Below, one piece after another: positions 15,218 through 23,966 of a stretch of 64,000 nt of DNA. The notes beneath the pieces were generated by a model. That model was given only the letters and a program-made list of their open reading frames with translations, had not been told where the DNA came from and made no database searches. Location of the stretch: the NCBI RefSeq assembly GCF_001746365.1, contig NZ_MJAJ01000024.1, positions 1 to 64,000 of the forward strand, read 5' to 3'. Origin of the DNA: Streptomyces sp. LUP30. Its GTDB lineage: Bacteria > Actinomycetota > Actinomycetes > Streptomycetales > Streptomycetaceae. Numbering within the stretch: the first letter of the stretch is position 1; each line of letters starts with the position of its first letter. Position numbers and translations under genes: made by a program.

Positions 15218-16633
15218 TCACGGACGCGGCGGCCGGCCCTCCCCGTACAACCAGTCCGCCCAGACCTCGTCGAAATCCACGTCCGGCGCCCCCTTCTCGA
15301 CGTACGCCGTGAAGTCGGCCGTGTCGGCGTTGCCATGACGGTGGGCGGCGGCCCAGCCCCACAGAAGGTCGTAGAACGCGTCGTCGTCGCCGAGGGCCTG
15401 GCGGACACGGTGGATCACCATCGCGCCCCGCTGGTAGACGGGGGATTCGGAGATGTACGCGGCGCTCGTGGGCCTCGCGGGCGGGAAGTCCCACAGGTCC
15501 TCGTACGTGTCCGTGCCGTGCTCGTACAACTCCGTGAAGGACTCCTCCGCCGTCGCCCCGCCCTCGTCCTCCGTCCACACCCACTCCGCGTACGTCGCCA
15601 GACCCTCGCTGAGCCACATGTCCCGCCAGCTCCTCGGCGTGACCGAGACCCCGAACCACTGGTGGGCGATCTCATGGACGAACGTCCTCATGTCAGGAGC
15701 CCCGGGGAAGACGGGGCGGTTCTGCGTCTCCAGGGCATAGCCCACATCGCCCGGCCGATCCACGATCGCGCCGACGGACGAGAAGGGATAGGGGCCGAAG
15801 TTGTCCTGCGCCCAGTCCATGACCTCGGGAAGCCGGGCCAGCACCGCCCGGCTCGCGCCCGCCTGCGAAGGGTCCACCGCGACATACGCCGGCCGGCCGT
15901 CCCCCATCGACGGACGGGTGACGGTGTACCGGCCGATCGCCAGCGTCGCCGCGTAACTCGCCATCGGCTCCGCCGTGTGCCAGACGAACGTCGTCCGCCC
16001 GTCCGACGTGGCCCGCTGACCGCGCAACTCGCCGTTGGAAACAGCCGTCAGCCCCTTCGGAACGGTGACGGCGACGTCGTACGTCGCCTTGTCGGCCGGA
16101 TGATGGGAGCCGGGGAACCAGGCCATCGCCCCCGTCGGCTCGCCGAGCGCGAGCGCACCGTCCGCCGTGCGCAGCCAGCCCTCCTGGGAACCGTCCGGAT
16201 CCGTGATCGTCCGCGGACTGCCGGAGTATCGGACCCTTACCTCGAAGGTCTCCCCCTCGGCGAGCACCTCCGGCGGACGGACGATCAGCTCCTGACCGTC
16301 CCGGCGGAACTGCGCACCCGCGCCCCCGACGCTCACCCCCTCGACCTCCATGCCCACCAGATCCAGATCGAACGCGGACAGGTCCTCGGTCGCTCGGGCC
16401 GTGACGACCGCCGTTCCGGAAAGGCGGTTCCCCGCAGGGACGTAGGAGAGGGTGAGGCCGTAGTGCGCGACGTCATAGCCGCCGTTGCCCGCCTTCGGGA
16501 AGTACGGGTCGCCGACCCCGGCCGCACCACGGGAACCCCCGGAGCCACCCGACGAACCGCCGTCGCACGCGACCACGACAAGGCCACAGACCAATAACGC
16601 GGTGCTCGGTACAAGACGTGCGGATCGGGACAT
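15218..16633 (-). CDS. M1-family zinc metallopeptidase, lipoprotein
   Basis: A 471-aa extracytoplasmic aminopeptidase-type enzyme. The signal peptide ends VVVAC with Cys23 as lipid anchor, followed by a Gly/Ser linker. An N-terminal beta domain (HYGLTLSYVPAGNRLSGTA) precedes the gluzincin site: FVHEIAHQWFG, with the third ligand in WLSEGLATYAEW, i.e. HExxH-x18-E. The catalytic pattern is complete. It lacks the long C-terminal helical domain of large M1 enzymes, which is usual for the Streptomyces short form. The start ATG at 16631-16633 is preferred because TAAGAT (16641-16646, coding strand) is 7 nt upstream. Confidence 0.88.
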   Translation of the reverse strand: MSRSARLVPSTALLVCGLVVVACDGGSSGGSGGSRGAAGVGDPYFPKAGNGGYDVAHYGLTLSYVPAGNRLSGTAVVTARATEDLSAFDLDLVGMEVEGVSVGGAGAQFRRDGQELIVRPPEVLAEGETFEVRVRYSGSPRTITDPDGSQEGWLRTADGALALGEPTGAMAWFPGSHHPADKATYDVAVTVPKGLTAVSNGELRGQRATSDGRTTFVWHTAEPMASYAATLAIGRYTVTRPSMGDGRPAYVAVDPSQAGASRAVLARLPEVMDWAQDNFGPYPFSSVGAIVDRPGDVGYALETQNRPVFPGAPDMRTFVHEIAHQWFGVSVTPRSWRDMWLSEGLATYAEWVWTEDEGGATAEESFTELYEHGTDTYEDLWDFPPARPTSAAYISESPVYQRGAMVIHRVRQALGDDDAFYDLLWGWAAAHRHGNADTADFTAYVEKGAPDVDFDEVWADWLYGEGRPPRP

Positions 16634-16691
16634 GCCGGCGATCTTATGGCGACGTCCGGCACCCACGCACGGGCGTGACACCATCGCCTAC

Positions 16692-17192
16692 GTGCTCGAC
16701 ATCGGCTACGCCCTCTCCAACCGCTTCCCCGACCCGCCCCAGACGGACTACCGGCGCGCGGACGTCCGCACCCTGCGCCACGACCTGTTCTGCGGCGACG
16801 TCTACCTCGCCGACACCAAGGCGGACCGCGAGCTGTCCACAGCCTGGGGATGGGTGCCGGTGCTCGACTTCGCCTGGGCGCTGTGCGACATCGCCGAGCA
16901 CGTCGACCAGGATCCGGCGGGCTCGCGCGCCTCCCGCCCCCAGTACGCGGAACTGGACTTCACCGAGTCCACCGACCGCATGCTCTTCCGCCGCCGCTTC
17001 GGCTGGGTGGACATCGAGGCCGACTGGATGCCGCCCGAGGAGCCCCCGCTCACCTTCTCCCACGCCGAACTCCGCCGCGAAGCACGCGACTTCCTCCACG
17101 ACCTCCTCGCCGACCTGACCGACCTGCACGAGGACCTGGGCGAGAACCCCGCCGTCTGGACCCTGCAGGCACGCTTCCCCCGGGTGAAGTGA
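16692..17192 (+). CDS. Hypothetical acidic protein
   Basis: I do not recognise this 166-aa protein. It is acidic, without signal peptide or membrane segment, and rich in aromatic residues: DIGYALSNRFPDPPQTDYR, WGWVPVLDFAWALCDI, RRRFGWVDIEADWMPPEEPP, and a charged helix REARDFLHDLLADLTDLHEDL near the C-terminus. It is probably a soluble cytoplasmic protein. The start is uncertain; GTG 16692 has CACCAT at 16679-16684, 7 nt upstream. It diverges from the M1 peptidase gene across only about 58 nt and converges on the pentapeptide-repeat gene. Confidence 0.65.
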   Translation: MLDIGYALSNRFPDPPQTDYRRADVRTLRHDLFCGDVYLADTKADRELSTAWGWVPVLDFAWALCDIAEHVDQDPAGSRASRPQYAELDFTESTDRMLFRRRFGWVDIEADWMPPEEPPLTFSHAELRREARDFLHDLLADLTDLHEDLGENPAVWTLQARFPRVK

Positions 17193-17232
17193 GCACCGGA
17201 CGGGACCGGACGCCCGGACCGACCGGCCCGCC

Positions 17233-17946
17233 TCAGCCCTCCACCCGGATCCCCAGTTCGGCCGCCAACACCGGTGCCAGATCCAGCAGTTGAGCCGAGC
17301 TGATCACCGCACCCGACAGCCGGTCCACACCACCCGCGAGCCCCAGCTCCACCGCACCGCGCAGGTCCACGTCCGTCAGCGTCGCCGCCGTGAAATCCGC
17401 CGACTTCACAACGCAGTCGAGGAACTCGACGCGCTCCAGCCGAGCACCACCGAAATCCGGCTCGACCAGCACGCACCCCTCGAAGACGACATCCCGCAGC
17501 CGCGCCTGGCGCAGGTTCAGATAGTCGATCTTGCCGCCGCGCACCACGACCCGCTCCAGCACCGCCCCGTACAACTGGGCGCCCCCCAGACGGGCGTCGA
17601 GCAGCTCGACATCCCGCAGAGTCGCCTCCGCCAGATCCGTGCCGACCCCCCGCAGACCGGTCAGCACCGAATCGAGGAAACGCGCGTGCCGCAGCCTCGT
17701 CCCGTCCAGCGCGCAGCCCGTCAGAGCGCAGTCCATGAAGCGCGCTCCCCCGCCGTCCTGCCCGGCGAGATCCAGCTCGCGCCACTCCACACCGTCGTAA
17801 TCCCCGTCCGGCTCCAGCCCCCCGCCCCCGAACGGCTCCAACGGAGGCAGCCGCACCTCAGGACGCCGAGCACCCCGCACCGCCCCGCTCGCCCTGCCCC
17901 CGGCCCTGCCCGTACCGCCGGTCCGCCCGGCCCCAGTCCTCGCCAT
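17233..17946 (-). CDS. Pentapeptide-repeat protein
   Basis: A 237-aa protein whose middle consists of tandem pentapeptide A(D/N)LXX-type units: RELDLAGQDGGGARFMDCAL, CALDGTRLRHARFLDSVL, ATLRDVELLDARLGGAQLYG and ARLERVEFLDCVVKSADF. These form a right-handed quadrilateral beta-helix. The first 50 residues are Gly/Arg/Ala-rich and probably disordered. Roles in the family range from DNA mimicry and gyrase protection to scaffolding; nothing here decides. The start is ATG 17944-17946. The rhomboid-like gene lies upstream on the same strand after 110 nt. Confidence 0.85.
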   Translation of the reverse strand: MARTGAGRTGGTGRAGGRASGAVRGARRPEVRLPPLEPFGGGGLEPDGDYDGVEWRELDLAGQDGGGARFMDCALTGCALDGTRLRHARFLDSVLTGLRGVGTDLAEATLRDVELLDARLGGAQLYGAVLERVVVRGGKIDYLNLRQARLRDVVFEGCVLVEPDFGGARLERVEFLDCVVKSADFTAATLTDVDLRGAVELGLAGGVDRLSGAVISSAQLLDLAPVLAAELGIRVEG

Positions 17947-18056
17947 CCCCCCATGCTGCACCCCACCACTGACAATCCCCGCCGCGAACGCAGCCCCGCG
18001 ACGGACCCGACACAGCAGACCCGCCACAACGCCGGCCGATCCGGCCGCCCCGCCGC

Positions 18057-18734
18057 TCACGACCGGAGGCCACCCGTGGGAGCCGCCCCCGCCCCCTTCG
18101 AACCCCGCGTACTCTCCCGCCCCCTGACCAGCGGATAACACCCCAGCCCGATCAGCACGGACACGAAGTGCCCGAAGTCGGTGAAGGTCGGCTCGACCGC
18201 CAGCGGAACGCCGTAGAAGACGAGCAGCCCCGCCAGATACCCGTACCGCCACGGCGGACCGATCCGGTAGACCAGCACCGCCGCCACCCCCGCCAGCGCA
18301 TAGCTCACCCCCACGTCCAAGGTGGTGACCGACGACCGCGGCGCCAGCCCGTCCTGGATCGCCACCGCCAGCGCACCCTCGCTGACCAACGTCGCCAGCA
18401 CATGCGCGGCCGCACACACCGCCAGCCACCGCGCCGTCCCCAGCCACCGCTCGGCCTGCGCATGGAAGACGGAGTACAGCACCACGTACGGCACCCAGTG
18501 CCCGCCGTCGATCCACATCGCGCTCGCCACCAGCACCCGCACCGGATGCCGCGACAGCTCATGGATGTTCGTCGACCGCTGCCGCAGAAACTCCTGCTCG
18601 AACTCCGGGGACATGTGATGCAGCGCCACCGTCGTGACGAACAGCACCGCCAGCCACACATAGGTGCCGGGCGCGCGGCGCACATACGCCCACACCACCC
18701 GCCCAACCCGGGAAACCCCCGTGAGCCGCTTCAC
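18057..18734 (-). CDS. Rhomboid-like membrane protein
   Basis: A 225-aa integral membrane protein with about six hydrophobic segments. The segment containing LDVGVSYALAGVAAVLVYRI carries a GxS motif, and the last but one segment has FGHFVSVLIG, which correspond to the serine and histidine positions of rhomboid intramembrane proteases. The residue after the Ser is Tyr instead of the usual Gly, so activity is uncertain and it may be a pseudoprotease. The start is a GTG at 18732-18734. The C-terminal 25 residues are basic and Gly/Ala-rich. Confidence 0.75.
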   Translation of the reverse strand: MKRLTGVSRVGRVVWAYVRRAPGTYVWLAVLFVTTVALHHMSPEFEQEFLRQRSTNIHELSRHPVRVLVASAMWIDGGHWVPYVVLYSVFHAQAERWLGTARWLAVCAAAHVLATLVSEGALAVAIQDGLAPRSSVTTLDVGVSYALAGVAAVLVYRIGPPWRYGYLAGLLVFYGVPLAVEPTFTDFGHFVSVLIGLGCYPLVRGRESTRGSKGAGAAPTGGLRS

Positions 18735-18817
18735 GCAGCCAGTATCGTCCGCCGGATTGCGACATTCAGGGCACCCTGGCGGCAGAACGGGTAAAGATCG
18801 CCAAACAGGAACAGAGA

Positions 18818-18852
18818 AAGGCCCAGGTCAGACTAGATCTGACCTGGGCCTT
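18818..18852 (-). terminator. Terminator of the tRNA-Thr gene
   Basis: AAGGCCCAGGTCAGA (18818-18832) and TCTGACCTGGGCCTT (18838-18852) form a perfect 15-bp stem with a 5-nt loop, starting a few nt past the encoded CCA. On the tRNA strand the hairpin is followed by TTTCTCT. Confidence 0.85.
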
Positions 18853-18856
18853 CCGG

Positions 18857-18933
18857 TGGAGCCCCCTGTCGGATTCGAACCGACGACCTTCGCTTTACAA
18901 GAGCGGTGCTCTGGCCAGCTGAGCTAAGGAGGC
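18857..18933 (-). tRNA. tRNA-Thr (anticodon TGT)
   Basis: The minus strand begins GCCTCCTTAGCTCAGC, has the anticodon loop CTTGTAA (anticodon TGT, reads ACA) and the T-arm GGTTCGAATCC. It ends GGGGGC-T-CCA, so the CCA end is encoded. The acceptor stem GCCTCCT/AGGGGGC pairs over all seven positions with one G-T pair. A strong hairpin terminator follows at once. It stands alone, not in a tRNA cluster, between the rhomboid-like gene and msiK. Confidence 0.93.
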
Positions 18934-19107
18934 GCCGCGCGCCATCACGCGCGCAAGGGCGGCTCCACTGTACACAGGCCCCCATTCGTCGGGCCACGCA
19001 CTTCTCCCCTCGGCACGGACCGAGAAGAGAGTTCCCGTGAAGTTCACATGTCCTCAAGTGCTGACAGACCGGGAAACGCCAGGTACCGTCCTGACCCAGT
19101 TCGCTCA

Positions 19108-19123
19108 TGTGGACTACACCAAC
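19108..19123. promoter_or_regulatory. dre-like site upstream of msiK
   Basis: The core GGACTACACC (19111-19120) agrees with the DasR core GGTCTAGACC at 8 of 10 positions and combines the two deviations of the nagK sites. It lies about 60 nt before the msiK ATG, a position compatible with promoter control. Confidence 0.5.
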
Positions 19124-19182
19124 CACCTTCCTACAACGGATCGTCCGGCACGTTCCTGCCGGTAGAAGGGGGCCTTCGAGCC

Positions 19183-20271
<1,089 letters not shown>

Positions 20272-20310
20272 CGCACAGGATTGAACCGGGGTGGTTCACC
20301 CGGATTGATG

Positions 20311-20344
20311 AAAGGGGCCCCGCAGCCTGCTGCGGGGCCCCTTT
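20311..20344 (+). terminator. Terminator of msiK
   Basis: AAAGGGGCCCCGCAG (20311-20325) pairs perfectly with CTGCGGGGCCCCTTT (20330-20344), a 15-bp stem with a 4-nt loop, 40 nt after the msiK stop, closing in TTTCC. Confidence 0.9.
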
Positions 20345-20483
20345 CCGCGTCCGCAGAATCCCCGGCACAGCGGACATTTCGACGGGCACTCGTCAACCCT
20401 TTACCCAATGGGAGGCACGACATCATCCCCCGTCCGGGTGACTAAATGTCGCCAAATCATTACTGCACGCTACCCTCTCACGC

Positions 20484-20954
20484 GTGAAGCACTCCGCGAA
20501 CCACTCCACCACCCAGCGCACGCGCAGCGGCCGGGGCGGCCCAGCCCGCCGGATCGGCCGCTCGCTCGCCCTCGTCCTGCCCGTCGTCATGGTGCTCTCC
20601 GGGACCCTCGCGGTCACCCGGGTCAACTGGTCGGGGAACCCCTCGGATTCGGTGCTCACCGCCTCCGACGTCTCCGCCGCGCACCAGTCCTCGCACGAGG
20701 CCGCCAAGGCCCCGCAGGACGTCCTGCGCGACCAGTTGCTGGCCGAGCTCCAGGAGAAGGATCCAGGCGTCGCCCTGACCCATCTCCAGGCCGCCGTGAA
20801 CGGCAAGCCCTCGCTGGCCAGGCACTGCTCTTCCATCGCCCGCGCCCTCGGTCGCGCCGCGGTCCGCATGTACGGTCCGTCGCGTGCCCAGTCGTACTCC
20901 CGCCCGGTGTGCGACACGGCCTTCGCCTCGGGCGTCCTGGCGGCGCGGGGCTGA
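20484..20954 (+). CDS. Hypothetical membrane-anchored/secreted protein
   Basis: A 156-aa protein of unknown function. Residues 11-27 are basic (RTRSGRGGPARRIGR), residues 28-45 form one hydrophobic segment, and the remaining 110 residues should lie outside the membrane. The outer part is helical and has two cysteines (Cys115 in ARHCSSIARALGR and Cys143 in RPVCDTAFASG) that could form a disulfide. TACCCT (20471-20476) 7 nt before the GTG at 20484 supports the start. A 180-nt spacer without recognisable genes separates it from the next gene. Confidence 0.7.
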   Translation: MKHSANHSTTQRTRSGRGGPARRIGRSLALVLPVVMVLSGTLAVTRVNWSGNPSDSVLTASDVSAAHQSSHEAAKAPQDVLRDQLLAELQEKDPGVALTHLQAAVNGKPSLARHCSSIARALGRAAVRMYGPSRAQSYSRPVCDTAFASGVLAARG

Positions 20955-21130
20955 GGCGCAGGGCTGAAGCTCGGGCAGAGGGCCGGGCAACGGGCCGGAG
21001 CGCCGGCTCAGGCAGGAACCCCAGGCAGAGGGCCCGGTCGCCGGGCCCTGGCATCCGTACCGGGACGTGCGGTTCCTCCTCCACCGGGGGAGCCGTACGT
21101 CCCGCATCATGCGGCACGTACAGTGCGGGC

Positions 21131-21862
21131 ATGACCGATCCGCACGCCGCGTCCCGACCCACGCAAGCCGTCATCCTGGCCGGTGGCCAGGGGTCGAGGC
21201 TGCGCCCGTACACCGACGACCGGCCCAAGCCGATGGTCGAGATCCCCGGTACCGGGACGCCGATCATCGGTCATCAGCTGCGCTGGCTCGCCGAGGAGGG
21301 TGTGACCGACGTCGTCGTCTCCTGCGGCCATCTCGCCGAGGTGCTGCAGGACTGGCTGAAGTCGGCGGATCTGCCCGTGGCGGTCACCACCGTCGTGGAG
21401 ACCGAGCCGCTGGGCCGCGGCGGCGGTCTGAAGTACGCGGCCGCGCGCCTCCCGCACCCCGACCGGTCCTGGTACGCGACCAACGGCGACATCTGGACCC
21501 GTTTCTCGCTGCGCGAGATGGCCGACTTCCACACCGAGCGCGACGCCATAGCGACCCTGGCGCTGGCGCGTCCGCGTATTCCGTGGGGCGCGGTGCAGAC
21601 GGACGGGTTCGGTCACATCACCGACTTCATCGAGGCGCCGCCCACGACGTACGAGATCAACGCGGGCGTATACGTCTTCTCGCCGGAGTTCGCGGGGCTG
21701 CTGCCCGAACGAGGCGATCACGAGCGGACGACGTTTCCGCATCTGGCCCGTGAGCGGCGGCTGGCCGGCTTCCCGCTCCCGCAGGGGGCGTACTGGCGGG
21801 CCATCGACACGGCGAAGGATCTGACCGAGGCGGCGAAGGAGCTGGCCGCGGTTCGTCGCTGA
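21131..21862 (+). CDS. NDP-sugar nucleotidyltransferase
   Basis: A 243-aa sugar-phosphate nucleotidyltransferase (GT-A-like fold) that would activate a sugar-1-phosphate with an NTP. The N-terminal signature AVILAGGQGSRLRPYTDDRP and the following KPMVEI are complete. The acidic metal site is in WYATNGDIWTRF (about residue 110), and YEINAGVYVFSPEF is the product-binding stretch. It is short, without the C-terminal beta-helix of GlmU-type enzymes, so a mannose-1-phosphate guanylyltransferase- or RmlA-like role is possible. TACAGT (21119-21124) is 6 nt before the ATG. No glycosyltransferase neighbours point to the product. Confidence 0.85.
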   Translation: MTDPHAASRPTQAVILAGGQGSRLRPYTDDRPKPMVEIPGTGTPIIGHQLRWLAEEGVTDVVVSCGHLAEVLQDWLKSADLPVAVTTVVETEPLGRGGGLKYAAARLPHPDRSWYATNGDIWTRFSLREMADFHTERDAIATLALARPRIPWGAVQTDGFGHITDFIEAPPTTYEINAGVYVFSPEFAGLLPERGDHERTTFPHLARERRLAGFPLPQGAYWRAIDTAKDLTEAAKELAAVRR

Positions 21863-21910
21863 GCGTCGCTCTGCGGGGCCTCAGAGGGGACGGGTCCGTG
21901 CTCGACTGCC

Positions 21911-21960
21911 GGTCCGGTCCTGGTCTGGTCCGGTCCCGTCTGGTCTGGTCTGGTCTGGTG
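21911..21960. repeat. GGTCT/GGTCC simple repeat
   Basis: A run of short GGTCC, TGGTC and GGTCT units in the 3' untranslated space between the nucleotidyltransferase gene and the next terminator. It has no coding role that I can see. Confidence 0.6.
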
Positions 21961-22053
21961 GGAACCGGTCGCCGCCGCGCGGCGTAGCCGCACATCGGCA
22001 CGTCCCCCTGCCCTGCGTCCCGGTCTCGTGTCCCTGTTCCGGTGTCCCGTGTG

Positions 22054-22103
22054 AAAAGACCAGGGTGCCGTGCGCTGTGAAGCGCACGGCACCCTGGTCT
22101 TTT
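22054..22103. terminator. 23-bp perfect bidirectional terminator
   Basis: Two 23-nt arms (22054-22076 and 22081-22103) are exact reverse complements around a GTGA loop. The outer ends are AAAA and TTTT, so both strands read stem plus U tract. It separates the nucleotidyltransferase gene from the convergent DoxX gene. Confidence 0.92.
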
Positions 22104-22132
22104 CGGACGTCCGCTCTGCCCGGGCAGGCGGT

Positions 22133-23815
22133 CTACCCGAGCAGGCCGCCGACCAGGCCCGGCTGGCCCGAGGACGACGAGCCGCCGTCCGAGCCGCTGC
22201 CGCCGCCGCTGGTGGAACCGCCTGAGGAGGCCGAACCGCCGGAGGAGGGGCCCGAGCTGGTGGCGGGGGCGTGCTCCTGCGGGGTGGACCGCTCGTGCGG
22301 GGCCTGTCCCGCGGTGCCCTGGGTCTGGCTGGGCGCACCCGCGCCGGAGTCGCCGGTGGTGCCGGAGTCGTGGGTCTTGGAGGGCTCGCTGTCCGTGCCG
22401 GCCGTCGGGGAGGCCGAGGCCGCGCCGTGGGTGGGCGAGGTGGACGCGGAGGGCTTCCGGGAGGCCTTGTGCGAGCCGGACTGCTCGGGGAGCGGGGAGC
22501 CGGGCAGTTCGTTGCGCGGGGGCTCCCCCGGACCGGGCACGACCACGCGGTCGGCGTCGCGGACGGCGCCGCCGAGCAGGGAGCCGACGAGCAGGGTGAG
22601 TCCGACGGCGATCGCGGTGACCAGGGCGCCGCGGCGCAGCACGTAGCGGCGCAGTTCCCACAGGTCGGTGCGCGGGCCGAGTCGCCGCCAGGCGCCGGCG
22701 GCGAGGCGGCCGTCGACGGAGTAGACGGGGGCGCCGGCGATGATCAGCGGTGACCAGGCGGCGAGGTAGATGATGTCGGGGGTGTCGTAGACCGGGACGG
22801 TCTTCCAGCTGACGGTGACGATGAGCGCGGCCGAGAGTCCGGCGCCGAGCACAGCGGCGACGCGCTGCCAGCAGCCCAGGACGGTGAGGACGCCGACGAC
22901 GACCTGGAGGAAGGCGATGACGAGGCCGGAGCCGACGGGGTGGTGGAGGGCGAACTGGCGCAGCGGCTCGGCGACTTCCCAGGGGTGCAGGGTGTCGAGC
23001 CACTTGACCATGGAGCCGCGCTTGCCGCCGTCGAAGTAGACGGGGTCGCACAGCTTGCCCATGCCGCCGTAGATGGAGATGAAGCCGAGGAAGACGCGCA
23101 GCGGGAGCAGGACCACGCCGAGGTTCATCCGGCGGCCGGGGTAGTAGGCGTGCCGGGCGGGGTCGTCGCTCTGTCGGCGGCTGCGCCGGGTCGGTTCGAC
23201 GTCCGGGTCGCCACCGTGACGGGTCTCGCCGAAGTCCTCGAACTGGGCGTCGTCGTAGGCGGGTTCGTCGTAGGCGCTGCCGACGGTGCGCATGTTCGGC
23301 AGGAGGCGGTGTTCGCCGGCGACGGGCGTGCGCTGGGCGCCGACGAGCGGGGTCTCCATGGTCTGGGCGGCGAGTTGGCCGTCGTAGCCCCTGTCGTCGG
23401 CGCCGACGCGGGGGATGACCTGGGTGGCGCCGGCGTCGGCCGACGGCGGTTCGCCGTGGCCGACGCTGCCTGCCCGCACGGCCTGCAGCAGTCGGTGGGC
23501 GCCGGTGTCGTCGGGGGCGGACTTGCCGCTCCAGACGACGGCCCGCCGACGGCCTCCGGAAGAGGCGCCCGCTCTGCCCACCGCCCCGACGGCGGCCATG
23601 CGCGCGGTGTCATCGATGGCGCTCACGTGCCGGGCGATCCGCGGGGATTGGTTACGCCGCGCCGACGCGTTGAGCTGCACGCGGAAGCTCGCGTGGCTGA
23701 CGATGATCTGCGCCGGGTCGCTCGGCACCTTCACCATGCTCAGCGCGGGAGCGTCGTCGAATCCCGACGAGCGGTCCCCCGTGGGTGTGCGGGGTGTTCT
23801 GGTGTCCACACTCAT
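22133..23815 (-). CDS. DoxX-family membrane protein with long disordered ends
   Basis: A 560-aa protein. The first 230 residues are hydrophilic and low in structure. The centre (about 235-420) holds four to five membrane segments of the DoxX family, with LRVFLGFISIYGGMGKLCDP and FLQVVVGVLTVLGCWQRVAA. One more membrane segment (TAIAVGLTLLVGSLLGGAV) precedes a Ser/Gly/Thr/Pro-rich tail of about 130 residues. DoxX proteins take part in membrane redox or thiol stress complexes in actinobacteria; here the role is open. The length far exceeds the usual 150-180 aa because of the two extensions. The start is ATG 23815. Confidence 0.82.
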   Translation of the reverse strand: MSVDTRTPRTPTGDRSSGFDDAPALSMVKVPSDPAQIIVSHASFRVQLNASARRNQSPRIARHVSAIDDTARMAAVGAVGRAGASSGGRRRAVVWSGKSAPDDTGAHRLLQAVRAGSVGHGEPPSADAGATQVIPRVGADDRGYDGQLAAQTMETPLVGAQRTPVAGEHRLLPNMRTVGSAYDEPAYDDAQFEDFGETRHGGDPDVEPTRRSRRQSDDPARHAYYPGRRMNLGVVLLPLRVFLGFISIYGGMGKLCDPVYFDGGKRGSMVKWLDTLHPWEVAEPLRQFALHHPVGSGLVIAFLQVVVGVLTVLGCWQRVAAVLGAGLSAALIVTVSWKTVPVYDTPDIIYLAAWSPLIIAGAPVYSVDGRLAAGAWRRLGPRTDLWELRRYVLRRGALVTAIAVGLTLLVGSLLGGAVRDADRVVVPGPGEPPRNELPGSPLPEQSGSHKASRKPSASTSPTHGAASASPTAGTDSEPSKTHDSGTTGDSGAGAPSQTQGTAGQAPHERSTPQEHAPATSSGPSSGGSASSGGSTSGGGSGSDGGSSSSGQPGLVGGLLG

Positions 23816-23916
23816 CTAACCGAGTGACGTGCGCTTAGGACACTGCTTTGACCCGGCGGATCTGTCCGGACTCCGTCAAGGTTGCACTACGCGCCGGGGT
23901 TGACCTGTTCGGGTGA

Positions 23917-23950
23917 GCTTGCGGACATCTGTTCGCCAGGGTCCGCAAGC
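23917..23950 (-). terminator. Hairpin after rlmB
   Basis: GCTTGCGGAC (23917-23926) and GTCCGCAAGC (23941-23950) form a perfect 10-bp stem with a 14-nt loop, 17 nt beyond the rlmB stop. No U tract, so termination strength is uncertain. Confidence 0.6.
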
Positions 23951-23966
23951 CGCGCCCGGCCCGCGG

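Noticed and set aside
18857..18933. Integrated element using tRNA-Thr as attachment site
   Set aside because: No integrase gene and no duplicated tRNA 3' end nearby; flanking genes look like core genome.
21911..21960. GGTCT/GGTCC repeats as DasR sites or CRISPR-like repeats
   Set aside because: Units lack the palindromic GGTCTAGACC structure and are too short and irregular for a CRISPR array; no array was seen anywhere in the window.
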